From: QHWK01 sp035259385
GTDB lineage: Bacteria > Acidobacteriota > Vicinamibacteria > Vicinamibacterales > CAVVIG01
Direction: 5' to 3'
Assembly (NCBI GenBank): GCA_035259385.1
Contig: DATFWL010000316.1
Location: 1-64,000, forward strand
Length of the DNA stretch: 64,000 nucleotides
The position numbers and the translations under genes are program-made. Shown one piece after another: positions 7,723 through 16,490 of the stretch. Positions within the stretch are counted from its first letter, which is position 1; each line of letters begins with the position of its first letter. The notes under the pieces are model-generated. The model was given only the letters and a program-made list of their open reading frames with translations, searched no databases and had not been told where the DNA came from.

Positions 7723-8809
7723 GCCGCCACCTTCAGAGGATGTTGGTCGCGAGGCGCTCCTGCGCATCGTGCGCAGCGCGTCCCGCGACCTGCCGTTCCA
7801 ATCACCTGACGACCACGAGTGGCCACGCTTGCCCTCCGATGCCGAGGCCCACCACCTCGCGCCGTTGCTGGAGTGGCTGACGCGAGACGCCGAGTCCTCT
7901 GTCCCTCGAGCTGTCCGGGCCCAGTTGCGCGCGCTCACGCTTCGCCAGACCGCGTGGCACCGCGCCCGCACCGCTGCTGCGACCGAGGTTCTCGATGCCC
8001 TCGAGCGCAGATCCATTCGCACGCTCGTCCTCAAGGGCGCCGCGCTCGCGTGGACGATCTATCCGTCGCCGGCGCTCCGTCCGATGACGGACATCGATCT
8101 GCTGGTCGATCGAACCGAGGCGGCGAAGGCGCAGACCGTGATCGGGCAACTGGGATTCAGCGCAGCACCACGACGACCCTTCGGCGGCTACGCGCACCAT
8201 CTGCCGAGCGCGCGCCGCGTCGACGGCGGCCTGCCGATCACCGTTGAAATTCACGTCGATGCGTTGACGCTCGACTCGGGGCAGTCGATTGCGCCGGCCA
8301 ATCTCGTCGAGCCACCGCGCCGCTTCCTCCTCGACGCCGCACCGCGCATGACGCTCGGCCACATCGACACGCTTCGGCATCTCGTGCACCACATGCTCCA
8401 ACCGTCACCGGAGGGGTTCGTTCGCCTGATCTCGCTGGTCGATCTGCTCCGCTATGCGCGGGCCTTCCACACCGAGATCGACTGGCCGCGCGTCGAAGCC
8501 GAGTTTCCGTTCGTCCTCAACGCGCTAGGCTGCGTACATGCGATCGTGCCACTGACCGCCGAACTCGCTCGTTACGCGGCGCCGGACTCGTGGAGGCCGG
8601 TGGACGCCGGGCAGACGATGCGGCCGCTGCGCTGGATCGCGCGGGACGCCTCCGCCCTCGCGATCGTCCGCGAGCTGTTCGTCGCCCCGGGATGGTGGAT
8701 GCATGCCTACTACAACATTCAACCCGGTCGCTCCCTCCGCTTTGCGCGCGTCGTCCGGCACCCGGCGCGGATGATCCGCTGGCTTGGTCTGCGGGTCGTC
8801 GGGTTCTGA
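7715..8809 (+). CDS. Nucleotidyltransferase-family protein (NTP_transf_5-like)
   Basis: This ~364-residue protein has L-V-L-K-G-A-A-L-A near residue 105 and M-T-D-I-D-L-L-V-D near residue 128, the K-G and D-x-D signatures of the uncharacterised minimal nucleotidyltransferase family PF14907. A helical C-terminal region follows with H-x-x-x-H-H-M-L. Members often sit beside PqqD-like and HprK-like genes, and their reaction is not established. The gene diverges from the radical SAM gene, and the two starts overlap: ATG 7715 lies a few bases inside the maturase start at 7722. An ATG at 7682 is a possible longer start but lies deeper in the maturase. It may act on the HxD peptide or a glycan (inference). 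Confidence 0.75.
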   Translation: MLTPPPSEDVGREALLRIVRSASRDLPFQSPDDHEWPRLPSDAEAHHLAPLLEWLTRDAESSVPRAVRAQLRALTLRQTAWHRARTAAATEVLDALERRSIRTLVLKGAALAWTIYPSPALRPMTDIDLLVDRTEAAKAQTVIGQLGFSAAPRRPFGGYAHHLPSARRVDGGLPITVEIHVDALTLDSGQSIAPANLVEPPRRFLLDAAPRMTLGHIDTLRHLVHHMLQPSPEGFVRLISLVDLLRYARAFHTEIDWPRVEAEFPFVLNALGCVHAIVPLTAELARYAAPDSWRPVDAGQTMRPLRWIARDASALAIVRELFVAPGWWMHAYYNIQPGRSLRFARVVRHPARMIRWLGLRVVGF

Positions 8810-9013
8810 ACCTAATCACGGCATGAGCGCCGCGCTGTGCAAGAACGGCATAAAAGTGTTCGGGAAGTCGCGCCGATAGGTTCCTGAGACGATCGCGGAA
8901 TGGTGTGCAGCAACATGAACACGCGTGTAGGTTCAAGCTTCAACCTTTCTGTGTCGCATAGATTCCTTCCACGCGCGTCAGAGTCGTGATCCAAACTCAC
9001 AGTCGCTAACAAC

Positions 9014-9946
9014 GTGCTTTTCGCGAGCTCGATCTACGGTCGGAGCTTTGGATCGGGGGCCCTCGCGATCACAACCAACTGGTCGCGGGTGAGCACGGGT
9101 GAGCGAATCGAGGCCGACGTCGTCTTCAACACAGCATACTCGTGGAATTCGTACGACGGCCCGTTGCGGAGTACCGCGAGCGGGGACCCACTCGTCGATC
9201 TCCATCGCGTCGCGCTCCATGAGTTCGGCCACGTGCTCGGGCTGAACCACCCCGATCAGTTCGGCCAGTCGGTCCCGGCGATCATGAACAGCGGCATCGG
9301 CGACGTCGATCGGCTGCAAGCCGACGACATCGCCGGGGTCGCGGCGCTTTACGGAGGCGGTGGCGGTACGGCGTCCACGGTGCCCGATGCGCCCGGTGCC
9401 CTGACGACGTCGGCGTCTGGATCGACGGTCTTGCTGTCGTGGAAGGCGCCAACGTCCGGTGGTCCGCCTGCCGTGTACGTGATTGAAGCTGGATCGGCGC
9501 CGCGGCTCGCCAACCTCGCGAGTTTTTCCACCGGCAGCACGGCGACGTCGTACTCGGCTGGCGGCGTGGGCGCCGGCACGTACTACGTCCGCGTGCGGGC
9601 GGCAAATGCGGCCGGCACAGGCCCTGCGTCGAATGAATCGATGCTGATCGTCGGCGGTGGTACCTGTGCGAGCGCGCCAGGCGCGCCGGCCGGATTCACC
9701 GCATCGGCCAGCGGATCGACGGTGACGCTGCGCTGGAACGCGGCATCCGGCAGTCCGACGACGTATGTTGTGGAAGCGGGCTCGGCACCGGGTTTGAACA
9801 ACCTCGCGAACAGCGATCTCGGATCGCCGGCGACCTCGTACGTCGCGCCCGGTGTCGCTCGAGGCGCCTACTACGTCCGCATGCGTGCCCGCAACGAGTG
9901 CGGCACCGGGCCGGCGTCGAACGAAGTCCTGCTCGTCGTGCCGTAG
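9014..9946 (+). CDS. Matrixin-like zinc metalloprotease with two fibronectin type III domains (N-terminus short)
   Basis: The zinc site is H-E-F-G-H-V-L-G-L-N-H near residue 75, followed by a Met-turn (A-I-M-N-S-G) and a D-D-I-x-G-x-x-x-L-Y end, as in matrixin/metzincin proteases. Two ~90-residue Fn3-like repeats follow, each with S-G-S-T-V-x-L-x-W and a Y-x-V-R-x-R-A-x-N strand. The protein has 310 residues. The only start in frame is GTG 9014, and a stop occurs at 8987-8989. The resulting protein lacks a signal peptide and the first strands of the catalytic domain, though the family is normally secreted. Either the 5' part was lost to a frameshift or deletion, or an unrecognised start exists. 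Treat it as possibly a pseudogene. Confidence 0.65.
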   Translation: MLFASSIYGRSFGSGALAITTNWSRVSTGERIEADVVFNTAYSWNSYDGPLRSTASGDPLVDLHRVALHEFGHVLGLNHPDQFGQSVPAIMNSGIGDVDRLQADDIAGVAALYGGGGGTASTVPDAPGALTTSASGSTVLLSWKAPTSGGPPAVYVIEAGSAPRLANLASFSTGSTATSYSAGGVGAGTYYVRVRAANAAGTGPASNESMLIVGGGTCASAPGAPAGFTASASGSTVTLRWNAASGSPTTYVVEAGSAPGLNNLANSDLGSPATSYVAPGVARGAYYVRMRARNECGTGPASNEVLLVVP

Positions 9947-10079
9947 GAGCGCCGAAATTGTCGGTCGTTCAGCCAGCTCCGCCGGAATCGTCGGTCACCC
10001 CTCAACTGAGATTCAGCGAACGTAAAAGGGCGAGCAGGAAGACGCCGCGGCGCTCCGCTTCGCGCGCAGCGCACTTCAA

Positions 10080-10439
10080 CTACGACGCGGCGAACATCGA
10101 CGCAAACGGACGGGCATCGAAAACCACTCGAATCGCCTGGATCTTGCCTCCTTTCACCTGATGCCACTCCGCGATGAACGCGGTGCCCGCCGGCGTGTTC
10201 GTCACCATGTCATACAACAGGCAAACATCGCCGCCGTCGACGAACATTTTCCTGACCTCCACGCGTGCGACGATGTGGTGGAGCTTCTTCAGCGATTGCA
10301 GATACGGCTCCGGGGCCGAAAATGTCTCGAACGGCCCTTGAAAGGAGAGATCGTCGGCAAGACACTTCCGTGCGGCGACGAAATCGCCCTTCTCCATCGC
10401 GTGCATGAACGCCTGAACGGTCTCGACGGCAGTCGGCAT
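10080..10439 (-). CDS. SnoaL-like / NTF2-fold protein
   Basis: This 119-residue protein has the SnoaL-like pattern: an opening helix (V-x-A-F-M-H-A-M-E-K-G-D-F), the segment L-A-D-D-L-S-F-Q-G-P-F, and a beta-rich C-terminus with F-I-A-E-W-H-Q-V-K-G-G-K-I, where many family members sense or convert small polar substrates. The size matches the family. A strong GAGGAGG precedes the ATG at 10439. It diverges from the AraC regulator at 10568 with 128 bp between them, suggesting a regulator-target pair (inference). The substrate is unknown; cytoplasmic, no signal peptide. Confidence 0.8.
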   Translation of the reverse strand: MPTAVETVQAFMHAMEKGDFVAARKCLADDLSFQGPFETFSAPEPYLQSLKKLHHIVARVEVRKMFVDGGDVCLLYDMVTNTPAGTAFIAEWHQVKGGKIQAIRVVFDARPFASMFAAS

Positions 10440-10567
10440 GGTGCCTCCTCAAAAGCGTCATGCTGCCGGAGACCGCCGTGCCGAGACACCTCCAGCTGTC
10501 TTGTTCTTTATGCCGATCGTCCAGAATGATTGCGGGCCTGCAGGCGGACGGCTAGAATCCGACGGCT

Positions 10568-11524
10568 GTGCAACGCGTTTCGGCGGGCGTTCGTTCCGAC
10601 GATCTGAGCGCCGTGCTGCAGTCGATCCGCTTCCAGACCGCGATTTATTGCCGTTCCGAGCTGAGCGCACCGTGGGGCTTCTCGGTCCTCGGCCGCGATT
10701 TCGCCACGTTCCACCTGATCACGCACGGCCGCTGCTGTCTCGAAGTCGACGGCCTGGCGCGGCGGGCATGGCTTACTGAAGGCGATCTGATCATTCTTCC
10801 GACGGGCCGCGCACACGTGGTCCGCGATGCTCCCTCATCCCCGGTGACGCATCTCGAAGATCTGATCGCCACCGCTCCGCGCGACACCGGCGGCGTGCTG
10901 CGGAGCGGCGGCGGCGGCGTGTCGACGGCGCTGGTATGCGGCGGATTTCAGTTCGAGGATCGCGCGAATCCCGTGCTCGCCTCCCTTCCACCGCTGATTC
11001 ATCTGCGCAGCCATCGCCGGAGTGCGTATGGGTGGCTGAACCTGGCGCTCGAGTTCCTGGGAGAGGAAGCCGAGTCGCAGCGGCCGGGCGCCGAGACCAT
11101 GATGGTCCGTCTGGCCGACCTGCTGTTCATCGACGCCGTTCGCGCGTATGTCTCGGCGCGTGGTTCGACGAAGTCGGGGCTCGCCGCCGCGCTGCGGGAT
11201 CCACGGATCGCCACGGCGGTCGTCGCGATCCATCGACAGCCCGACGTGAAGTGGGACATCCGGCGGCTGGCGAAACAGGCCGCGATGTCACGCGCCGCCT
11301 TTGCCGATCGCTTCAAGGCGCTCGTCGGCGAATCGCCGATTTCCTACCTGACCCGCTGCCGGATGAACAAGGCGACGGGGCTGCTCGCCTCGAGTCACGT
11401 GCCGCTCGCACAGATCGCGGCGCGCGTCGGATACGAGTCCGAGGCGAGCTTCGCTCGGGCGTTCAAGCGCGATATCGGCATGTCGCCGGCCGCATACCGC
11501 AGGAAGCGCATGGCCAGCGACTGA
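10568..11524 (+). CDS. AraC-family transcriptional regulator with cupin sensor domain
   Basis: This is a 318-residue regulator. The N-terminal ~190 residues form a cupin_6-type sensor (W-G-F-S-V-L-G-R, F-H-L-I-T-H-G, E-G-D-L-I-I-L-P-T-G-R-A-H). The last ~100 residues carry the two AraC helix-turn-helix units, with M-S-R-A-A-F-A-D-R-F-K and the signature I-A-x-R-V-G-Y-E-S-E-A-S-F-A-R-A-F-K-R, then S-P-A-A-Y-R. The GTG at 10568 is the first start in frame. Divergent orientation to the SnoaL-like gene makes that gene and autoregulation the likely targets (inference). Confidence 0.9.
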   Translation: MQRVSAGVRSDDLSAVLQSIRFQTAIYCRSELSAPWGFSVLGRDFATFHLITHGRCCLEVDGLARRAWLTEGDLIILPTGRAHVVRDAPSSPVTHLEDLIATAPRDTGGVLRSGGGGVSTALVCGGFQFEDRANPVLASLPPLIHLRSHRRSAYGWLNLALEFLGEEAESQRPGAETMMVRLADLLFIDAVRAYVSARGSTKSGLAAALRDPRIATAVVAIHRQPDVKWDIRRLAKQAAMSRAAFADRFKALVGESPISYLTRCRMNKATGLLASSHVPLAQIAARVGYESEASFARAFKRDIGMSPAAYRRKRMASD

Positions 11525-11543
11525 TCGCTCGAGCTCCTTCCAA

Positions 11544-12143
11544 TCAAGACTCCCCTCTCGAGCGCGTCGCATTGGTCATGGTCGCGCGTGCGATCAGTCG
11601 CCCGGCCATGGCGCCGCACGCGCATCCGATCAGCGCGCCGGCGAGCACATCCAGCGGATAGTGAACGCCGAGATAGATTCGCGAATACGCAATCACTGCC
11701 GCCATCGCCCACCAGCCGATCCTTGTTGATGGGACAACCCGCGAGAGGACGAACGCGCCGGCGAACGCGTTGGCGGTGTGGCCCGACGGAAACGATGCGT
11801 CTTGCGGTCGGCCGCCGATGACCGGGCTATCCGGAGTCGACGTGAAGGGCCGTTCGCGTGCCACGATCGGCTTGAGCAGGTGATCGGCCAGAAGTGTCGC
11901 GAGCAGGATCGCCAGCGCGAGCTCGATGAGCGCCCAGGGCCGCAGTCGGTGAGTCGCGGCCAGCGTCACGCCGATTGCCAGCCACACGATGCCGCCGCGA
12001 CCGACGACGCTGGCGCCCCACAGGACCGGATTCAGTGCCGCGATCCGATGGAGCACCACCCACAGACGCACCGACTGATCCAGCTGAACGATCTGTCCGG
12101 TGATGTCGGCCGTGCTAGAACCCCGTGCGCGCGCTCGCGCCAA
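11544..12143 (-). CDS. PAP2-family membrane phosphatase
   Basis: This ~199-residue integral membrane protein contains the three acid-phosphatase motifs: K-P-I-V-A-R-E-R-P (K-x6-R-P), P-S-G-H, and S-R-I-Y-L-G-V-H-Y-P-L-D (S-R-x5-H-x3-D). These hold the phosphate and the catalytic His in lipid phosphatases such as undecaprenyl-pyrophosphate or phosphatidate phosphatases. The longest frame starts at a TTG (12143) and the true start is uncertain. The Arg-rich first residues may be untranslated. The 3' end faces the AraC gene. The substrate cannot be told from sequence. Confidence 0.88.
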   Translation of the reverse strand: MARARARGSSTADITGQIVQLDQSVRLWVVLHRIAALNPVLWGASVVGRGGIVWLAIGVTLAATHRLRPWALIELALAILLATLLADHLLKPIVARERPFTSTPDSPVIGGRPQDASFPSGHTANAFAGAFVLSRVVPSTRIGWWAMAAVIAYSRIYLGVHYPLDVLAGALIGCACGAMAGRLIARATMTNATRSRGES

Positions 12144-12242
12144 ACCGTCAATTCGTCAATTATTTTTCCTTTACTTTAACGCTTAAGGGTGCTTATCTGA
12201 GCGCCGCCGGAATTGGCCGACCGCATCAGGAGGGGAGATGTG

Positions 12243-15200
12243 ATGGCCCGACGCGCCCTGATCGTCGTTTCGCTCCGCGCCCCGCTCCTCGGCACCTTCG
12301 TCCTCGCGCTGCTGATTGCCGGCAGTGCCCGCGCGCAAACCGGACAGATCAACGGCCTGATCACCGACAACACCGGCGCCGTCGTCCCCGGCGTCACTGT
12401 GAAAGCGGTGGACGCGACGACGGGCTCGTCGAGAGACACGGTGACCGGCGCCGACGGTCGCTACGTCTTCGCGGCGCTGCGGCCGACGACCTACGAGATC
12501 ACGGCGGAGATTTCCGGCTTTCGGACCTCGCAGCGCAAAGGCGTTCGGCTGCAGGCGAACGAGAACCTGACGGTGAACCTCGCCGTCGAGGTGGGCGCGA
12601 TCGAAGAGTCGGTCACGGTTTCCGGCCAGTCGCCGACCGTCGACATCACCTCGTCGACGATCAGCGAAGTAGTCGACTCGAAGCGGATCGTCGAACTGCC
12701 GCTGAACGGACGCGATGCCGCCAAGCTGAGCACGCTCGTCGCCGGCATGGTGCTGACGCAGGTCGACCAGGAATCCGGGAAGACGATTCCCGGCGCGCTC
12801 CGGCTGTCGACCAACGGAACCGAATCGCGGCAGGTGTCGTTCCGCCTCGACGGCACCAGCCACACCGACCCGTACTTCCAGCAGAACCAGCCGTTCCCCT
12901 TCCCCGACGCGCTGCAGGAATTCAGCATCCAGACCGCCAACTACAGCGCAGCGCAGGGCAACAGCGCCGGCGCCGTGGTCAACGCGGTGACGCGCTCGGG
13001 CACGAACAACTTCCACGGCGGCGCCTTCGGCTACGTGCGCGATCGCACCTTCAACTCGAAGAATTTCTTCTCGCCTGAAAAGGACTTCCTCAAACGGCAG
13101 CAGTACGGCGGTTTCCTCGGCGGGCCGATTCAGCACAGCAAGACGTTCTTCTTCGTCGGCTGGCAGGGCACCAACCTGGAGAACGTCGGCACGACGAAGA
13201 CGGCGACGGTGCCGACGGCGGAGCAGCGAGCCGGCAACTTCGGCAGCGTCACCGTGCGCGATCCGCTCACCGGGCAACCGTTCCCGAACAACCAGATTCC
13301 GTTGTCCCGGTTCGATCCTTCGTCGGTGAAGGTGCTGCAGTTCATCCCGGTTCCGGGGCCTGACGGCCGCATCCTGATTCCGCGGCGGATCGGCCAGCAG
13401 GACAACCAGGTGGTGACGAAGGTCGACCACCAGCTCGGTCCGAGCGACCAGCTGGACGTGCGGTACTTCTTCGACAACTTCCACAACGATCCGACCTACA
13501 CCGAAGGCAATCTTCTCAGCTACAGCAACCCGACGCTGGCCGCAGGCACCCGGATGCAGAACATCGTCGCCGGATGGACGAGGACGCTCTCGAGCCGGCT
13601 GCTGAACGAGGCGCGCGTCGGGTACAACCACACCTTCTCGCGCCGCTACCCGCCGCCGGGCGTCCCGTCGATGCAGGAGCTCGGCGTCAGGCTCCCGATC
13701 TATCCGGCGCTTCCATCGATCTCCGAGATCAACGCCAACAACTTCTTCAACATCGGCGACAACCTCGAGGCGTCGTTCTACCGGCCGGGTCTGGAGTTCA
13801 ACGATCGCGCGACCTGGAACATCGGCCGGCACAACCTGCAGTTCGGCGGCGAACTGCAGCACTACTCGGTCGAGATCCGGAATCAGTTCCGGCGCGCGGG
13901 CCATTTCCAGTTTGCGGGCAGCCCGACCAGCGGAACCGGCAATACGCTCGCCGACTTCCTGCTCGGCCAGCTCAGTCAGTTCGATCAGGGCACTGGCGAG
14001 TACAAGGACTACGTCGTCAACTACTCGTCGCTGTTCGTGCAGGACGACTTCAAGGTCAACGGGCGGCTGTCGCTGAATCTCGGCCTGCGCTACGAGTCGA
14101 CGCCGCCGTGGCACGAGCTGATCGGGCGGATCGAGCGCTTCACGCTGGCCGACTACCAGAACAACGTGCGCTCGACGATGTTCCCGCAGGCGCCGCGCGG
14201 CGAGACGTTCCGCGGCGACGCCGGCGTGCCCGAGGACGGCACCGATCCGTCGGCGCACAACTTCGGACCGCGCGTCGGGTTCGCATGGGACCTGACCGGC
14301 AACGGCAAGACGAGCCTGCGCGGCGGCGCCGGCGCCTTCTACGATCAGCATCGCGACGGCGAATCGGGCAACGGTGCGGTCAACGCCGCGCCGTGGAACC
14401 TGCGCCTGTCGGTCGTCCGTCCGAGCGGGCCGTTCTCCGATCCGTATCAGGGACGCAGCGACTTCAACCTGATCACCGACGACACCATCGGCACACAGCA
14501 GGCGCCGTTCCCGACGCCGGTGCTGATCGAGACGCTGGACCAGGAGTACAAGACGCCGGTCACCTACAACTACAACCTCACCTTCGAACGCGAGGTGGCA
14601 CAGGGGCTGATGGCCCGCGCCGCCTACGTCGGATCGCGCTCGCGGAACGGCCGCTTCACGGTCTCGCTCAACCCGGCCGATGCGACGATTCCCGGCGCGA
14701 CCACGGGGAACACCGATCAGCGCCGTCCGTTCGCGTCATCCGGCATCGGCATCGTGAACCTGCAGGTGCAGGATCGCCGTTCGGATTACAACGGCATGCA
14801 ATTGACGCTGACGAAGCGCTATTCGCGCGGCTTCCAGATCACCGGCACCTACACGCTGTCGAAAGTCGAAGGCGATTTCGCCGGCGAGCGGCAGAGCGGC
14901 GGCGAGCTGATCCCGTATTACATGTTCCAGGATCCGGCGCTGATGTGGGGTCCGCTCGACCAGGATCACCGCCACCGGTTCACGACGTCGTGGGTGTGGG
15001 ACCTGCCAGGCCAGAACCTCGACGGCGTCGCGCGCTGGGTGCTCGGCGGCTGGCAGTGGTCGGGCGTGATGCAGTATCAGACCGGCCGGCCGTTTACGGT
15101 GACGAGCGGGACCGACAATTCGCTCGACGGCATCGGCAACGATCGCGCAAAGCTGACCGGCGCCGACTACAACGCCATTCCGAACACGCCGTGCAGCAAC

Positions 15201-15509
15201 TGCGTGTGGTACTTCAATCCCGCGGCGTTCGCGGCCAACGACCTCGGCACGTTCGGCAACGTCCCGAAGGGCGCCTACTACGGCCCGTCGCTGCACGTCT
15301 GGGACATGGGCGTCTCCAAGAACTTCCACTTCAGCAACACGTCGTACGTGCAGCTGCGTGTCGAGTTCTTCAACGTGTTCAACCAGGTGAACCTGGACAT
15401 CCCGAACACGGCGGTGAACAATCAGGCGACGCTCGGCCGGATCACGAGGACCGATCCGAGCTCGGGCGATCCGCGCATTCTGCAGTTCGGATTGAAGCTC
15501 GTGTTCTAA
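12243..15509 (+). CDS. Oar-like TonB-dependent outer-membrane receptor
   Basis: This is a 1,088-residue protein. After a signal peptide ending in G-S-A-R-A-Q it has a CarboxypepD_reg-like Ig domain (residues ~25-105: G-Q-I-N-G-L-I-T-D-N-T-G-A-V-V-P-G), a plug domain with L-P-L-N-G-R-D near residue 155 and G-A-V-V-N-A-V-T-R-S-G-T-N, then a long beta barrel that ends in L-Q-F-G-L-K-L-V-F. I chose ATG 12243 rather than an earlier start because AGGAGGGGAG precedes it and the signal peptide begins there. Oar-like receptors are abundant in Acidobacteriota and take up or secrete large substrates with TonB. The gene is followed by two exported propeller proteins that may process the imported compound (inference). 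Confidence 0.92.
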   Translation: MARRALIVVSLRAPLLGTFVLALLIAGSARAQTGQINGLITDNTGAVVPGVTVKAVDATTGSSRDTVTGADGRYVFAALRPTTYEITAEISGFRTSQRKGVRLQANENLTVNLAVEVGAIEESVTVSGQSPTVDITSSTISEVVDSKRIVELPLNGRDAAKLSTLVAGMVLTQVDQESGKTIPGALRLSTNGTESRQVSFRLDGTSHTDPYFQQNQPFPFPDALQEFSIQTANYSAAQGNSAGAVVNAVTRSGTNNFHGGAFGYVRDRTFNSKNFFSPEKDFLKRQQYGGFLGGPIQHSKTFFFVGWQGTNLENVGTTKTATVPTAEQRAGNFGSVTVRDPLTGQPFPNNQIPLSRFDPSSVKVLQFIPVPGPDGRILIPRRIGQQDNQVVTKVDHQLGPSDQLDVRYFFDNFHNDPTYTEGNLLSYSNPTLAAGTRMQNIVAGWTRTLSSRLLNEARVGYNHTFSRRYPPPGVPSMQELGVRLPIYPALPSISEINANNFFNIGDNLEASFYRPGLEFNDRATWNIGRHNLQFGGELQHYSVEIRNQFRRAGHFQFAGSPTSGTGNTLADFLLGQLSQFDQGTGEYKDYVVNYSSLFVQDDFKVNGRLSLNLGLRYESTPPWHELIGRIERFTLADYQNNVRSTMFPQAPRGETFRGDAGVPEDGTDPSAHNFGPRVGFAWDLTGNGKTSLRGGAGAFYDQHRDGESGNGAVNAAPWNLRLSVVRPSGPFSDPYQGRSDFNLITDDTIGTQQAPFPTPVLIETLDQEYKTPVTYNYNLTFEREVAQGLMARAAYVGSRSRNGRFTVSLNPADATIPGATTGNTDQRRPFASSGIGIVNLQVQDRRSDYNGMQLTLTKRYSRGFQITGTYTLSKVEGDFAGERQSGGELIPYYMFQDPALMWGPLDQDHRHRFTTSWVWDLPGQNLDGVARWVLGGWQWSGVMQYQTGRPFTVTSGTDNSLDGIGNDRAKLTGADYNAIPNTPCSNCVWYFNPAAFAANDLGTFGNVPKGAYYGPSLHVWDMGVSKNFHFSNTSYVQLRVEFFNVFNQVNLDIPNTAVNNQATLGRITRTDPSSGDPRILQFGLKLVF

Positions 15510-15543
15510 TGGCGGTTCTTGCCAAGTCGGGAGCGGGATCCGC

Positions 15544-15570
15544 CACGCAGACACGAAGTCACGAAGAAGA
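15544..15570. repeat. Degenerate ACGCAGACACGAAG-type intergenic repeat
   Basis: The short gap between the receptor and the next gene contains near-repeats of CACGNAG (CACGCAG, CACGAAG, CACGAAG). Similar tracts occur at 32053-32094 and in the loop of the heptamer element at 45593-45611. It looks like a dispersed low-complexity intergenic repeat with no visible coding role. Confidence 0.35.
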
Positions 15571-15628
15571 AGACTGTGGTACGGACCGTCAGCGACGCAT
15601 CGTCAATGCGTTCAACCTGGGAGCACCT

Positions 15629-16477
15629 ATGAAGATCGGACGTCGAGATTTCATCGGCACCGGATCGATGTTGGTCGCCGGGATGGTCACGTCGCGTGGC
15701 GCGGACGCGCAGGAAGCGACCGCGGGATCGCCGGCGGTTCCGACGCGCGCGGCGCGGATCGAGCGAGTGTTCAAGGCGCCCGACCTCCATCCGAACGCGC
15801 TCGAAGCGGCGCCCGACGGTCTGTGGATCGGCGATCAGGTGTCGGAGCGCGTCTTCAAGGTCGACTGGCAGACCGGCAAGGTGCTGCACGACGTGCAGAC
15901 CGCATCGCACAACACCAGCGGTCTCGCGATCGGCGCCGGCTACATGTGGCTCGGCGCCAACGGCGGGGTCAGCGGTCGCCGCCCGCCGCGGCCAACCGAC
16001 AAGCCGTATGGCGAGGTGATTCAAGCCGATCTGAAGACCGGCAAAACCGTGAAGATCCATCAGTTGATCTGGGGCGGCGGCGTCCACGGGATCACGTTTG
16101 TCCCGCAGACGCAGACGCTGTGGGTGACGGCGCTCAGCATCCAGGCGGTGGCCGAAGTCGATCCGAGGGACTTCCGGGTGCTGCGCATCCGTCCGGCGCG
16201 CGGCGACCGCCCGCACGGACTCGACTGGGACAACGGCGCGCTGTGGGTGCTGATTGCCGGCGACCATCTCGTGCAGAAGATCGATCCGGATTCGGGCAAG
16301 GTCCTGGAGATCGTGACGACGTCAAAGACGTCCGACCCGGATCCCCACGGCATGTGCATTCACGACGGCTACATGTACTACTGCGACGCCGGCCTGACCG
16401 CTCCCGGTCCGGGCAGCGAGCCGGCGCAGATCTGCCGGTTCAGGATCAATCCGACCGCGACGTCGCAGGCAGGCTGA
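15629..16477 (+). CDS. Tat-exported SMP-30/NHL-like beta-propeller protein
   Basis: This is a 282-residue protein. The N-terminus has G-R-R-D-F-I-G-T-G-S-M-L-V-A-G, a twin-arginine signal with A-D-A-Q at the likely cleavage site. The rest is a propeller with repeated W-I-G-D, W-L-G-A-N and W-V-L-I strands and G-L-A-I-G turns, as in Virginiamycin-B-lyase-like or SMP-30 proteins. I chose ATG 15629 because it starts the Tat signal. It lies 120 bp after the receptor and 14 bp before the sugar dehydrogenase, so the two propellers probably form one operon. The catalytic activity is unassigned; hydrolase, lyase or binding function are all possible. Confidence 0.75.
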   Translation: MKIGRRDFIGTGSMLVAGMVTSRGADAQEATAGSPAVPTRAARIERVFKAPDLHPNALEAAPDGLWIGDQVSERVFKVDWQTGKVLHDVQTASHNTSGLAIGAGYMWLGANGGVSGRRPPRPTDKPYGEVIQADLKTGKTVKIHQLIWGGGVHGITFVPQTQTLWVTALSIQAVAEVDPRDFRVLRIRPARGDRPHGLDWDNGALWVLIAGDHLVQKIDPDSGKVLEIVTTSKTSDPDPHGMCIHDGYMYYCDAGLTAPGPGSEPAQICRFRINPTATSQAG

Positions 16478-16490
16478 CGGGAGATCGCGC

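Noticed and set aside
12183..14351. 722-residue minus-strand frame inside the Oar-like receptor
   Set aside because: GC-rich antisense shadow. The plus frame carries a signal peptide, plug and barrel motifs; the minus frame is Arg/Val/Glu-rich without any domain.
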